From contig JAPMTY010000126.1 of the NCBI GenBank assembly GCA_026552835.1, forward strand, positions 1 through 30,229: a DNA stretch of 30,229 nucleotides, written 5' to 3'. Below, in pieces: positions 1-8,043 of the stretch (the first letter of the stretch is position 1; each line of letters begins with the position of its first letter). A model generated the notes under the pieces. It ran no database searches and had not been told where the DNA came from. It saw nothing but the letters and a program-made list of their open reading frames with translations. Origin of the DNA: Candidatus Methanoperedens sp. (GTDB lineage Archaea > Halobacteriota > Methanosarcinia > Methanosarcinales > Methanoperedenaceae). The position numbers were made by a program, and so were the translations under genes.

Positions 1-32
1 ATTATAGTTGAATACCAAACAATTGAAACTAT

Positions 33-100
33 CTTTGCGTCCTTTGCGCCCTTTGCGGTGAAAAAAATCATGCACCGCAAAGAACGCAAAGAGCGCAAAG
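33..100. repeat. Inverted repeat with 9-nt period, solo copy
   Basis: Left arm 33-60 carries CTTTGCG at 33, 42 and 51; right arm 73-100 carries its complement CGCAAAG at 76, 85 and 94. Both arms keep an exact 9-nt period and pair at 25 of 28 positions around a 12-nt A-rich loop. There is no ORF inside. It resembles in design the arms that flank the GxxExxY gene at 10668-11177, although the repeat unit differs. Confidence 0.85.
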
Positions 101-153
101 TTTTAGCATATAAGTAAAATAAATTATGTTCTTGACTATAATCAATTACTTTA

Positions 154-861
154 TTAATATGGAGCCTTTTGCGGCTTCTGCTTGTGAAAAACCACAGCAA
201 CACCAATAATATTATCTTTCTCATCTTTAATTGAATTAGTGCTGATATCAATAGGCATACATGTTCCATCCCTGGCATAAAGCAGGGTTTCATCTGGCTT
301 TTCGGTGACTATGTTCAGGACTTCCTTTAATGGCCTTCCTTCTGCATTGTCCCATCCGGTCAGGGATTGCGCAACAGTATTCATGAATGATACACAGCCT
401 TTTGGATTCGTAGCGATCACACCATCGCTGATGCTGTTGAGCGTTACTGAAAACCATTCGTTCTTCTCTTTTAATTTCTTTTCCATATCATGTTTGAAGA
501 GGGCGATCTCAATAGCGACCTGCAATTCTCTTTCCTTGAATGGTTTAATGATATATCCGAACGGTTCTGTTATTTTAGCCCTGAGGAGGATTTTATCATC
601 CGAATAGGCGGTGAGATAGACAATAGGAATGTTAAAATTCTTGTATATTTGCCTGGCAGCTTCAATTCCATCCTTTTCACCCTGAAGCACAATATCCATA
701 AGCACAAGGTCGGGTGAATACTCCTCAGTTTTTTTGACAGCCTCATCTGCGCTTGATGCTGTTGAAACAACGGAATATCCCATTTTCTTCAGCTTTATTT
801 TTATGGATTCCGCCACTATAGCTTCATCCTCAACCACCAGTATCTTCGTTTCTGCCGCCAT
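154..861 (-). CDS. Response regulator with C-terminal PAS domain
   Basis: This is a predicted cytoplasmic two-component output or relay protein of 235 residues. Residues 6-122 form a receiver domain: the acidic pair in VVEDE, phospho-acceptor Asp in LVLMD (about residue 56), Thr in YLTAYS and Lys in IIKPF (about 106). A short coiled linker leads into a PAS domain (about 132-228, ending in the VVFHKQK stretch). There is no kinase core and no DNA-binding domain, so it probably passes phosphate to, or senses for, another protein. I chose ATG at 861 over the adjacent GTG at 864 because a GGGGT lies about 7 nt before it. It is the last gene of the minus-strand signalling cluster, separated from the kinase upstream by 250 bp, so it may have its own promoter. 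The ligand or cofactor of the PAS domain cannot be read from the sequence. Confidence 0.9.
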   Translation of the reverse strand: MAAETKILVVEDEAIVAESIKIKLKKMGYSVVSTASSADEAVKKTEEYSPDLVLMDIVLQGEKDGIEAARQIYKNFNIPIVYLTAYSDDKILLRAKITEPFGYIIKPFKERELQVAIEIALFKHDMEKKLKEKNEWFSVTLNSISDGVIATNPKGCVSFMNTVAQSLTGWDNAEGRPLKEVLNIVTEKPDETLLYARDGTCMPIDISTNSIKDEKDNIIGVAVVFHKQKPQKAPY

Positions 862-979
862 CACTTCAACCCCATAACCTGATTAAGGTTCACACAATTT
901 TGGAAGCTCTTCATCCTGCATTTCCAGTTCAGCCCGATGAATTTGAGGCTCCATGATATCATTGTGCATAGCATAACCC

Positions 980-1036
980 CACAAAAATGTCGTTTTTGAG
1001 GTTTTAAAACCCACAAAATCATGACATCTTTTTTTG
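980..1036. other. Intergenic stem-loop between two signalling genes
   Basis: An imperfect inverted repeat centres on the perfect palindrome GGTTTTAAAACC (1000-1011). Outer pairing joins ATGTC (987-991) with GACAT (1023-1027), and CACAAAA with TTTTGTG beyond it. It lies in the 250-bp gap between the receiver-PAS gene and the receiver-kinase gene. It could be a transcript end, an operator or a 5' UTR structure; the sequence does not decide which. The rest of 862-1111 shows nothing else I can support. Confidence 0.45.
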
Positions 1037-1111
1037 TGTATATGTTTTATTGGAGCCTGTTGACTAAATATAATTTTGCATCTGTTAATTTTTTAGGAAC
1101 TTGAGATGCAG

Positions 1112-3076
1112 TCATTTACTTTGCCCCCTGAAAATGATCCTGAATTTAGTTCCTTTGTTTTTATCGAGGGTTATCTCACCATGCAATTGGTTTTCCACCA
1201 GTATGTTAACGATATGCAGACCCAGCGATTTTGTTTTCCTGAAATCAAGGGCATCGGAAATGCCCACTCCGTTATCCCCTTCCATAAGTTCGAACAAATT
1301 TTCGCCTGTTGAATGAAGCGATACTTTTATTTCACCTTTTTTTCCATCCGGAAATGCATATTTCAAGGAATTAGTGACCAGTTCATTGATTATCAATCCG
1401 CACGGTATTGCAAGATCTATCCCAAAAGAAATATTCTCCACATCCAGGTTCAGGGCGATTTTGCTTCTGGTGACCATATGAGAATCAAAAATTCCGGTTA
1501 TCAGGTCATCAATGTATTCTTTGAAATTAATTTTTGATAAGTTTTTAGACCTGTATAGTTTCTCATGAATAAGAGCCATTGAAGATATCCTGTTCTGGCA
1601 GTCCTTAAGTATTTCAATAATTTTTTCATCATCGCTTGATTCTTCCTGGAGCATCAGCAGGCCGGAAATGACCTGCATGTTGTTCTTGACCCGATGGTGG
1701 ATCTCACGCAGGAGGATTTCTTTTTCATTAAGGGAGTCGGTCAACTGTGCTGTCCTTTCCTGGACACGTATCTCTAATTCATCATGGGCTTTGCGCAGCT
1801 CCTCTTCGGCCCTCTTGCGGTCTGTAATGTTACACGCCACTCCAATGATCCCGATGATTCTTCCATCAGCATCAAGTCGTGGTGCCTTGGTGGATAGGAA
1901 TATCTGCCGTCCCTGTGGCCCGTCGATAATTTCTTCTACGATTTCGGAATAACCGGACGCCATAATACGGTAATCGTTTTCCATAGTCGAGCGGCCAATT
2001 TCTGGATTTTCGTAAATTTCCGCGTCATTCCTGCCAAGAACCTCTTGCGCTGTTTTGCCAATAATGCTAAGGGTGGCGGGGTTGGCCATAATGAGCCTGC
2101 AATCACGGTCTTTTACAAAGATCGCGTCGTTGGTGCCCGAAAAGACGGCATTCAACAAATCCTGGTTCTCACGCAGCGCCTCCTCAATTCTCTTTCTCTC
2201 CATTAGTTCAGTCTTCAATTCTTCATTAGCAGTTACAAGTTCGGCGGTGCGCTCCACTACTATTCGTTCTAATTCTGTATGAGCTCTTCGAAGCTCTTCC
2301 TCATCCTTCTTTCGTTTGGTGATATCACGGGCGATGCCAAGACAATTCACAACATTTCCATTTCTGGTTTGCGGTACTATCGAGACATCCATTATCAAAT
2401 ATTCACCTGTTTTAGAAAGAATGCGCATTTCTACATTGGATGGCTTATCCCCGTTTGAATAACAATCATAAAATCCGATAATATGGGAGACATCATCAGG
2501 ATGAACAAAAAGCTCCAGATGTTTGCCCAGCCACTCACTGCGGGCCCACCCGGTTATTGTTTCGAATGCAGGGTTAAGGGACGTGACCTGGCCTTCATTT
2601 GAGACAGTGAAAATAAAATCTTTCGCGCTTTCAACAAGACCCCTATAACGCGATTCTGATTCGCGCAGTGCCTCTTCGGCATTCTTGCGCTCCTTTATAA
2701 CCGCTGCCTCCCGCAATTCACGCTCGATCGCAGGAACAAGCCTTGCCAGATTTCCCTTTAAAAAATAATCATTTGCACCAGCCCTCATGGCTTCTACTGC
2801 TATATCCTCACCGATCTTCCCTGAGACAATTATAAATGGCAGGTCAAGCCCGCTCCGGTGCAATAATGTAAGCGCATCAAGCCCTGAAAAACGGGGCATG
2901 ACATAATCCGCTATCACCACATCCCAGGTTTTATTTTCAAGGGCAGCCTTCATGGCTTCAGGATTATCCACTCTTTCAAAAGTTGGCTTATAAGCGCCCC
3001 TTCGAAGCTCCCTTATCAGCAGCAGGGCGTCATCTTCTGAATCTTCGACCATTAATATGCGAAGTGGTGAGGACAT
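1112..3076 (-). CDS. Hybrid sensor: receiver-PAS-PAS-HisKA_2 histidine kinase
   Basis: This 654-residue cytoplasmic protein has no membrane segment. Residues 5-125 are a receiver (acidic pair Glu11/Asp12, phospho-acceptor Asp57, Ser85, Lys107). Two PAS domains follow at about 141-255 and 308-425, each ending in the DIT/NIT-xRK motif and joined by coiled coil. The C-terminal half is a HisKA_2 kinase: H-box REIHHRVKNNMQ with His460/461, N-box NELVTNSLKYAF, G1 box DNGVGI and G2 box SLGLHIV. The N-terminal receiver makes it a kinase that is itself controlled by phosphorylation, probably by the neighbouring kinase through the CheY-like protein. Its start lies 14 bp after the stop of that receiver gene, with GGTGAG as ribosome-binding site, so the two are co-transcribed. 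The input signal is unknown. Confidence 0.93.
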   Translation of the reverse strand: MSSPLRILMVEDSEDDALLLIRELRRGAYKPTFERVDNPEAMKAALENKTWDVVIADYVMPRFSGLDALTLLHRSGLDLPFIIVSGKIGEDIAVEAMRAGANDYFLKGNLARLVPAIERELREAAVIKERKNAEEALRESESRYRGLVESAKDFIFTVSNEGQVTSLNPAFETITGWARSEWLGKHLELFVHPDDVSHIIGFYDCYSNGDKPSNVEMRILSKTGEYLIMDVSIVPQTRNGNVVNCLGIARDITKRKKDEEELRRAHTELERIVVERTAELVTANEELKTELMERKRIEEALRENQDLLNAVFSGTNDAIFVKDRDCRLIMANPATLSIIGKTAQEVLGRNDAEIYENPEIGRSTMENDYRIMASGYSEIVEEIIDGPQGRQIFLSTKAPRLDADGRIIGIIGVACNITDRKRAEEELRKAHDELEIRVQERTAQLTDSLNEKEILLREIHHRVKNNMQVISGLLMLQEESSDDEKIIEILKDCQNRISSMALIHEKLYRSKNLSKINFKEYIDDLITGIFDSHMVTRSKIALNLDVENISFGIDLAIPCGLIINELVTNSLKYAFPDGKKGEIKVSLHSTGENLFELMEGDNGVGISDALDFRKTKSLGLHIVNILVENQLHGEITLDKNKGTKFRIIFRGQSK

Positions 3077-3090
3077 TTGATCTCACCGGA

Positions 3091-3525
3091 TCATGGAACA
3101 GGCTCGTTCAGGACAAGCCAGTACAACCCCAATTGGCGTACTGCTTCACTGAACTGGATAAAATCCACCGGTTTTCGTATGTAGCTGTTGGCTCCCAGTT
3201 TATAGCTCCTGACAAGATCCTGTTCTTCTTTGGATGAGGTCAGGACCACAACAGGAGCTAATTTTGTTCTATCATCTTTCCGCAGGCGCTCCAGCACTTC
3301 CAGGCCGTCAACTTTCGGCAGTTTCAAATCAAGAAGTATGACTGCCGGGATATGGTTGGCATCGCGGCCGGAATAAGCCCCCTCGCCAAATAAATAATCC
3401 AGGGCTTCAACCCCGTCTTTGGCAATTATCACTTCATTTGCAATATTGTTTTTCTTTAACGCGCGAAGTGTAAGCGCAACGTCGTCAGGATTGTCTTCTA
3501 CTAACAATATATTTCTTGTACTCAT
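3091..3525 (-). CDS. CheY-like single-domain response regulator (Rcp1 type)
   Basis: A 144-residue stand-alone receiver. Visible are the acidic pair Glu10/Asp11, phospho-acceptor Asp66 in ILLDLKLP, VVLTSS, and the Lys in YIRKPVD. The long loop before Asp66 (FGEGAYSGRD) and the IRKPVDF end are typical of the Rcp1-like receivers that pair with phytochrome-like kinases. It sits between two large kinases, 15 bp after the GAF-PAS-PAS kinase, with a strong AAAGGAG site before the start. The arrangement suggests it shuttles phosphate from the upstream kinase (3541-5652) to the downstream hybrid kinase. It has no output domain. Function assignment is from family and context, not experiment. Confidence 0.93.
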   Translation of the reverse strand: MSTRNILLVEDNPDDVALTLRALKKNNIANEVIIAKDGVEALDYLFGEGAYSGRDANHIPAVILLDLKLPKVDGLEVLERLRKDDRTKLAPVVVLTSSKEEQDLVRSYKLGANSYIRKPVDFIQFSEAVRQLGLYWLVLNEPVP

Positions 3526-3540
3526 GTTTTTTCTCCTTTT

Positions 3541-5652
3541 TTATAAATTAAAGTAAAATGTCGCACCATTTCCTGCCTCGCTTTCTGCCCATATGCGTCC
3601 GCCGTGCCTGTTAATAATGCGCTTTACAGTTGCAAGGCCTATACCTGTGCCTGGGAACTCTGATTGTAAATGAAGTCGCTGGAAAGCCTGGAAAAGTTTA
3701 GAAGAATACGCCATATCGAAACCTACACCGTTATCGCGCACAAAGTATGAAGGTTTGCCGTAGAGTTCCATAACACCAAATTCTATTTTTGCGCTTTGCT
3801 GATTCGAGGTGAATTTCCATGCATTACCAATCAAATTCTCAAGCATTGCCCTTAAAAGTTCAGCATCCCCGTTAACGACCAATCCGGAGGCTATTTCTAA
3901 CTCCACCTTTCGCTGTGGTTGTGTTTTCACAAGTTCGGCAGCGATTATGTTAGCAAGTGCGCTAAGATCAACGGCGGTACGTTTCATCTCACGCCGCGTT
4001 ACACGTGACAGCACAAGCATATCATCGATGAGCTGCGACATACGCTGGCTTGCAGAACGTACCCGGGCAAGGTAATCCTTACCCTGCTCATCAAGCACTC
4101 CGCTATAATCTTCAAGAAGGGCCTGGCTGAACCCATCGATGCTGCGAAGCGGAGCGCGAAGATCATGCGAGACTGAATAGCTGAAAGCTTCAAGTTCTTT
4201 GTTCGCAGCTTCAAGCTGTCTCGTACGTTCAATTACCCGCTCCTCAAGCTGTGAATTCAGCTTTCTGATCTCTTCTTCTGCCTGCTTGATCTGGCTGATA
4301 TCCCTGGCTGCGGCAAATACGCCCAATACCTGCCCATTCTCATCCCGATAAACTGTAGCATTATATAAAACGTCGATTATATTTCCTGAGACGTTACGGA
4401 TACTTAGCGAATAATCTCTTACATACCCATTCGAGAAAACCTGTTGATACCCGTCCCTTGCGTTCTCCGGTTTTGTAAAATATTCAGAGAAATCCGTACC
4501 TATAAGGTGTTCACGGGGGAATCCTGTTATGACCTCTGTGGCTTTATTCACATCCATGATCTTACCTTCAGGGCTTATGGTTACCAGGGGATCAAGACTC
4601 GCTTCGAGCAGGTTCCTTGCATATAATGAAGCTGCACGGCGTTGTTCTTCTGCCTTCTTGATCTGGCTGATATCCCTGGCTGCAGCAAATACACCCATGA
4701 TCTGCCCGTTTTCATCCCGATAAACTGTGGCGTTATATAATACATCGATTATATTTCCTGAGATGTTACGGATACTGAGCGGATAATCTATTACATACCC
4801 ATCCGAAAAAACCTGCTGGTAACCACTCTTTGCGTTCTCAGGTTCTGTAAAATAATCAGAGAAATCAGTGCCTACGAGATTTTCACGGGGGATTCCTGTT
4901 ATTCCCTCTGTGGCTTTGTTCACATCCATGATCCTACCTTCGGAGCTGATGGTGACCAGGGGATCAAGGCTTGCTTCGATCAGGTTCCTTGCATATAATG
5001 ACGCTGCACGGCGCATTTCTTCAGCCTTTTTTCTCTGGATTACAGAACCCAGCTGTGCAGCCGCCACTGAAATAAAATCAATAAGTCTCATTTCTTCCTC
5101 TTTTGATTCAAACATGAGAAAGACGAGAACTGCTAGCACCTCATCGCTGGCAATGATAGGAACACCCAGACATGCCCTGAATCCCGCTTCCCTGGCAAAT
5201 CCGGCACGGGGGAAATCAAATTCGGAAACCAGTGAGACATCGGGAACCCACTCATAGTTTTTTGAACGCCAGATACGACCTGGCATCCCTTTACCCAGAG
5301 GAAATATAAAATCCTGGGTTAATTCTTTGAACTTCATAAGATTTACTGAACTGCAATATCCTTCAGGAATGCATTCAAGTGCAGATCCATCCTTGGTCCT
5401 GATCCATGCTTCACCATAATTCCAACCTTTAATCTCACATATATTCTTTAATGCAACTTCAATTGCGGAACGTAAATCTTTAGCCTGGCTGATTTCCAGG
5501 ATCATTCCTGGCAAAAGATGGACATCATCTTCAGATCCTTCATGCCTGGCATTCCCGGATTGCCGGAATTGATTTCCTGACGTTTTCAAGCGGCGGCGTA
5601 ACTCATTTAATTCGTTAATAAGCTGGACTTTTGATTTATCTTCATCTCTCAT
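3541..5652 (-). CDS. GAF-PAS-PAS sensor histidine kinase with duplicated PAS
   Basis: A 703-residue soluble kinase. After a short N-terminal coil, residues about 50-205 form a GAF domain (ending GVPIIASDEVLAVLVF...). Two near-identical PAS domains occupy 216-338 and 340-462. A coiled linker leads to a HisKA domain with H-box YSVSHDLRAPL (His496) and an ATPase domain with N-box ENLIGNAWKF, RDNGVGF, and GTGIGLATV. The C-terminal part resembles cyanobacterial phytochrome-type kinases, but no chromophore-binding phytochrome core is present. The start ATG overlaps the stop of the upstream ribbon-helix-helix gene by 4 bp (ATGA), so the two are translationally coupled. The partner receiver follows 15 bp downstream. 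No membrane segments are seen, so the signal is intracellular. Confidence 0.93.
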   Translation of the reverse strand: MRDEDKSKVQLINELNELRRRLKTSGNQFRQSGNARHEGSEDDVHLLPGMILEISQAKDLRSAIEVALKNICEIKGWNYGEAWIRTKDGSALECIPEGYCSSVNLMKFKELTQDFIFPLGKGMPGRIWRSKNYEWVPDVSLVSEFDFPRAGFAREAGFRACLGVPIIASDEVLAVLVFLMFESKEEEMRLIDFISVAAAQLGSVIQRKKAEEMRRAASLYARNLIEASLDPLVTISSEGRIMDVNKATEGITGIPRENLVGTDFSDYFTEPENAKSGYQQVFSDGYVIDYPLSIRNISGNIIDVLYNATVYRDENGQIMGVFAAARDISQIKKAEEQRRAASLYARNLLEASLDPLVTISPEGKIMDVNKATEVITGFPREHLIGTDFSEYFTKPENARDGYQQVFSNGYVRDYSLSIRNVSGNIIDVLYNATVYRDENGQVLGVFAAARDISQIKQAEEEIRKLNSQLEERVIERTRQLEAANKELEAFSYSVSHDLRAPLRSIDGFSQALLEDYSGVLDEQGKDYLARVRSASQRMSQLIDDMLVLSRVTRREMKRTAVDLSALANIIAAELVKTQPQRKVELEIASGLVVNGDAELLRAMLENLIGNAWKFTSNQQSAKIEFGVMELYGKPSYFVRDNGVGFDMAYSSKLFQAFQRLHLQSEFPGTGIGLATVKRIINRHGGRIWAESEAGNGATFYFNL

Positions 5653-7124
5653 GTTAACCCCAGATCAAGATACATTTCACAAAAATCATTTCCTGAATCT
5701 TTTGAAGGCGTTGTAAGGATTATTTCTGTCTCCCCGCCAAAGGCATGTGAAATCCATCCATGGAACATCCCCTTTATGAACATTCGATTAAGATCACCAG
5801 TCCTTATGTCATTTGCCCATGGGAACCTGTCGATCCTGCCATAAATCGCATTCTTGCTTATGATTTCCCAGGTTGAATCTATTTTGAGGGCAGTGCTGAT
5901 TTCTTTCAGGTACGTAATGAATGTTTCTTCATCCCAGGTAGATATATTTTTGCTTTTTTGATAATTTTCTATTATCATTCTCCCGAATTTATAACCTAAT
6001 GATCTGATAAGCTCTTCATTTGAAGGCATATTTTTTAACATATCTAACATTTTCAAGAGGTCTGAATGATATTTCTCAAACTCGACCTTTGAATTCCTCA
6101 TTGTATCGATCATTTTTATAAGAATCTTGCCTGTTCCCGGTATGGGTTTTAAGACTATGAGGTTCCTGCTTGTTACGGAACTATATTCGTGTCCGCTCAA
6201 TCTAAGTATTTCCACAAACATATGGGCAAGTTTCTTAATGGATTCGGGTTCGGTAAATGAATGGTACAGGATTAACGATTCTTTGTCGATATCCGCATTT
6301 TCTATCAGGCCTGTACATTGGTAAACATCCTTAATTCTTTTTAATAAATCCTCTACAGGGATCTGGTTTATCGGAAAACCATAGAATTTTTCAATAACCG
6401 TTGTTATTTTATGAGATGACTTTCCACCAAGGATCTCTTCAAAGAATTGTTTCGGTATTACAACTATGTCATAATTCATCTTTGAATACAGGGTTAGTAC
6501 CATATTCCAGAAGTCCGGTTTCTTATAAAACTCGGAAAAAGCAGGTTCCATATACCCGAAATTATCATTTGTGCTTTTTAGCGCCCATTCCCTTGTTCCC
6601 CGTACCATATACATTTCAAAAGAATTATTTTCAGTTCTTGTGGTTGATATGCCAAAATCATATTTTTCGGACATGAACACGGCTATAAAAGCTCCTATGA
6701 ACCTGTTCATATCCTGATTCTTCCCCGTTATGACAAATGAAGCATTCTGAGGCATCCTGTCATCGTCCGATGCTATTTTGATCGAAGAATCCCAGTAGAT
6801 TTCTCCCAGGAGCTCGTTCATACGCTTTTCAAGAACAGAGATAGAATAAATATCATTCCCAAGGATGTTATTAACAAATTCCCGGTCCGGGCGCCTGCCG
6901 GCAAGATCTTTTAACGCCCAGGCAAGAGTCGGAGGAGTAAGGCTTTGCTTATTTTTCATTCCGGAAATAAGCCTCTTTATGGAATCGGGGTCCTTGGAAG
7001 CATAATCCGCAAGATCAATTATTTCACGAATGACCGCGCTCAGATTGCCATTGTGTTTTTGGATGAGTGGCTCCATTTTCTTAAGGTACTCTTCGTCCAG
7101 AGAGATACTTTTCCTGAGATTCAT
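5649..7124 (-). CDS. Ribbon-helix-helix protein with long unknown C-terminal part
   Basis: A 491-residue protein I cannot name. Its first 40 residues (KSISLDEEYLKKMEPLI... followed by NLSAVIREIIDLADY) match the ribbon-helix-helix DNA-binding pattern. The remainder has no family I can assign firmly. The last 90 residues, with GMFHGWISHAFGGETEI and a late DFCEMYLDL, resemble the end of V4R-type small-molecule sensor domains; this is a weak, motif-level impression. There is no signal peptide or membrane helix. It opens the signalling cluster and overlaps the kinase gene by 4 bp, so it could be a DNA-binding sensor working with the kinase. The upstream region carries the duplicated structured block (7171-7592), a possible target or regulator. 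Confidence 0.7.
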   Translation of the reverse strand: MNLRKSISLDEEYLKKMEPLIQKHNGNLSAVIREIIDLADYASKDPDSIKRLISGMKNKQSLTPPTLAWALKDLAGRRPDREFVNNILGNDIYSISVLEKRMNELLGEIYWDSSIKIASDDDRMPQNASFVITGKNQDMNRFIGAFIAVFMSEKYDFGISTTRTENNSFEMYMVRGTREWALKSTNDNFGYMEPAFSEFYKKPDFWNMVLTLYSKMNYDIVVIPKQFFEEILGGKSSHKITTVIEKFYGFPINQIPVEDLLKRIKDVYQCTGLIENADIDKESLILYHSFTEPESIKKLAHMFVEILRLSGHEYSSVTSRNLIVLKPIPGTGKILIKMIDTMRNSKVEFEKYHSDLLKMLDMLKNMPSNEELIRSLGYKFGRMIIENYQKSKNISTWDEETFITYLKEISTALKIDSTWEIISKNAIYGRIDRFPWANDIRTGDLNRMFIKGMFHGWISHAFGGETEIILTTPSKDSGNDFCEMYLDLGLT

Positions 7125-7170
7125 GCCACTAGCTTAGATATTAAACCGATAGATTAATGTTTCTATCAAA

Positions 7171-7320
7171 AACTTTACCAAAATTAATAGAGTGTGAATC
7201 TTGTTAATAACAGACGATATATCGGTATGAAAGTATTGTAGATTCGTATACAAAATAGGTGTAAATACATAAGAACCCAGGAGTGGGAACTTATGGGAAA
7301 GGATTTATCCTTTCCTTCCT
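7171..7320 (+). ncRNA. Candidate structured RNA, copy 1
   Basis: This block is repeated 272 bp downstream. Both copies begin with the same AT-rich stretch ACTTTACCAAAATTAATA, which could serve as BRE/TATA. They then hold three hairpins in the same order: TTGTA(7236-7240)/TACAA(7249-7253); CATAAG-aa-CCC (7268-7278)/GGG-aa-CTTATG (7285-7295); and GGAAAGGAT (7296-7304)/ATCCTTTCC (7307-7315). The hairpins are conserved while loops and several paired bases differ between copies, which points to selection on RNA or DNA structure. The strand is inferred from the direction of the following gene. No ORF is present. The 120 bp between the copies (7321-7442) show only a short repeat, GTAATTATG, at about 7350 and 7387. 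Confidence 0.5.
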
Positions 7321-7442
7321 TTTCATAATAAGACCGATTTGAGAATAGTAATTATGCTACCTGCGAATCTCATAAAATATCCAGGGTAATTATGTTACTA
7401 TTTTTCAGTTACTAAGCGAGTTAAGGATTAAGATTTCAATCT

Positions 7443-7592
7443 AACTTTACCAAAATTAATAAAGTGTGAACTTTTGTAATAACAGTCAATATCTCAGTAT
7501 GAAAATATAGTAGTATTGTACAAAAAATGTACAAAACGAACTATAAGACCGAGAGTTGGAACTTATCGGAAAGGGGTTTTTCCTTTCCTTCT
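7443..7592 (+). ncRNA. Candidate structured RNA or leader, copy 2
   Basis: Second copy of the block at 7171-7320. Hairpins: TTGTAC (7516-7521)/GTACAA (7529-7534); ATAAG-a-CC (7543-7550)/GG-aa-CTTAT (7558-7566); GGAAAGG (7568-7574)/CCTTTCC (7582-7588). It ends about 40 nt before the start codon at 7635, so it could be either a separate small RNA or the 5' leader of that gene. The outer pairs ATAAG/CTTAT and the GGAAAGG/CCTTTCC stem are kept despite changes around them. Confidence 0.5.
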
Positions 7593-7634
7593 AATTCTTC
7601 TCGGAATCGCAAAAGAAAAAAATCTGGAGGGATT

Positions 7635-7850
7635 ATGAGATACTCAAGAGGAGATGTTGTAGAATTTAAAGTCGGTTCAAATGACAAACATACAGGACAG
7701 GTTCAATTTGTCGAAGAGGATAACAACGAGAACATATTGTATGTAAACAGTTTTAGCGGGTGGGCATACAAAGTCCCTGAAAAAAGAATAATCGGACAGA
7801 TCACTGTAAAGAATACCGGGACAGAACGAAAACGTTTTGCGGGAAATTGA
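7635..7850 (+). CDS. Small SH3-like hypothetical protein
   Basis: A 71-residue protein. The reading frame is open further upstream, but the ATG at 7635 is preceded by TGGAGGG at the right distance and the upstream part overlaps the structured leader, so I take 7635 as the start. The sequence alternates short beta-like stretches (YSRGDVVEFKVGS, HTGQVQFVEE, NILYVNSF, WAYKVPEKRIIGQI), which suggests a small SH3-like barrel. There is no signal peptide, cysteine or membrane segment. I do not recognise a function. It follows the duplicated structured block, so its expression may be tied to that RNA. Confidence 0.7.
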   Translation: MRYSRGDVVEFKVGSNDKHTGQVQFVEEDNNENILYVNSFSGWAYKVPEKRIIGQITVKNTGTERKRFAGN

Positions 7851-7878
7851 AGTTTCACTGACCTGTAAAAGCCACACT

Positions 7879-7933
7879 GGGCGGGAGGCTTTATAGGGTC
7901 ATTAAAACTATTTTTATATTCCAACTCCCGCCC
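7879..7933. promoter_or_regulatory. Perfect 9-bp inverted repeat around a TATA-like box
   Basis: GGGCGGGAG (7879-7887) and CTCCCGCCC (7925-7933) are perfect complements separated by 37 AT-rich nt. Those 37 nt contain CTATTTTTATATTCC, a good archaeal TATA-like box on the plus strand. It lies between the 71-aa gene and the permease gene, 110 bp before the latter. The repeat could be an operator around the promoter of the permease/oxidase operon, or the terminator hairpin of the preceding gene. The remaining sequence to 8043 shows nothing else. Confidence 0.5.
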
Positions 7934-8043
7934 TACCTCCTATCAGGATAAAAAAACATTGATGAAAAACTGCCATACCGGAAAAATATCAACCACCGTT
8001 CAGGATAGCTATATCCTTTGGAGAACAAATCTGAATAGTACGA

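Noticed and set aside
1101..1316. Open frame opposite the C-terminal end of the receiver-kinase gene
   Set aside because: It lies antisense to a well-supported kinase ATPase domain and has no homology features.
3541..5652. Phytochrome
   Set aside because: The kinase has a GAF domain and a phytochrome-like C-terminus, but I see no PHY domain and no clear chromophore-binding core.
7171..7592. CRISPR-like or simple tandem repeat
   Set aside because: There are only two diverged copies with a long spacer; structure is conserved more than sequence.
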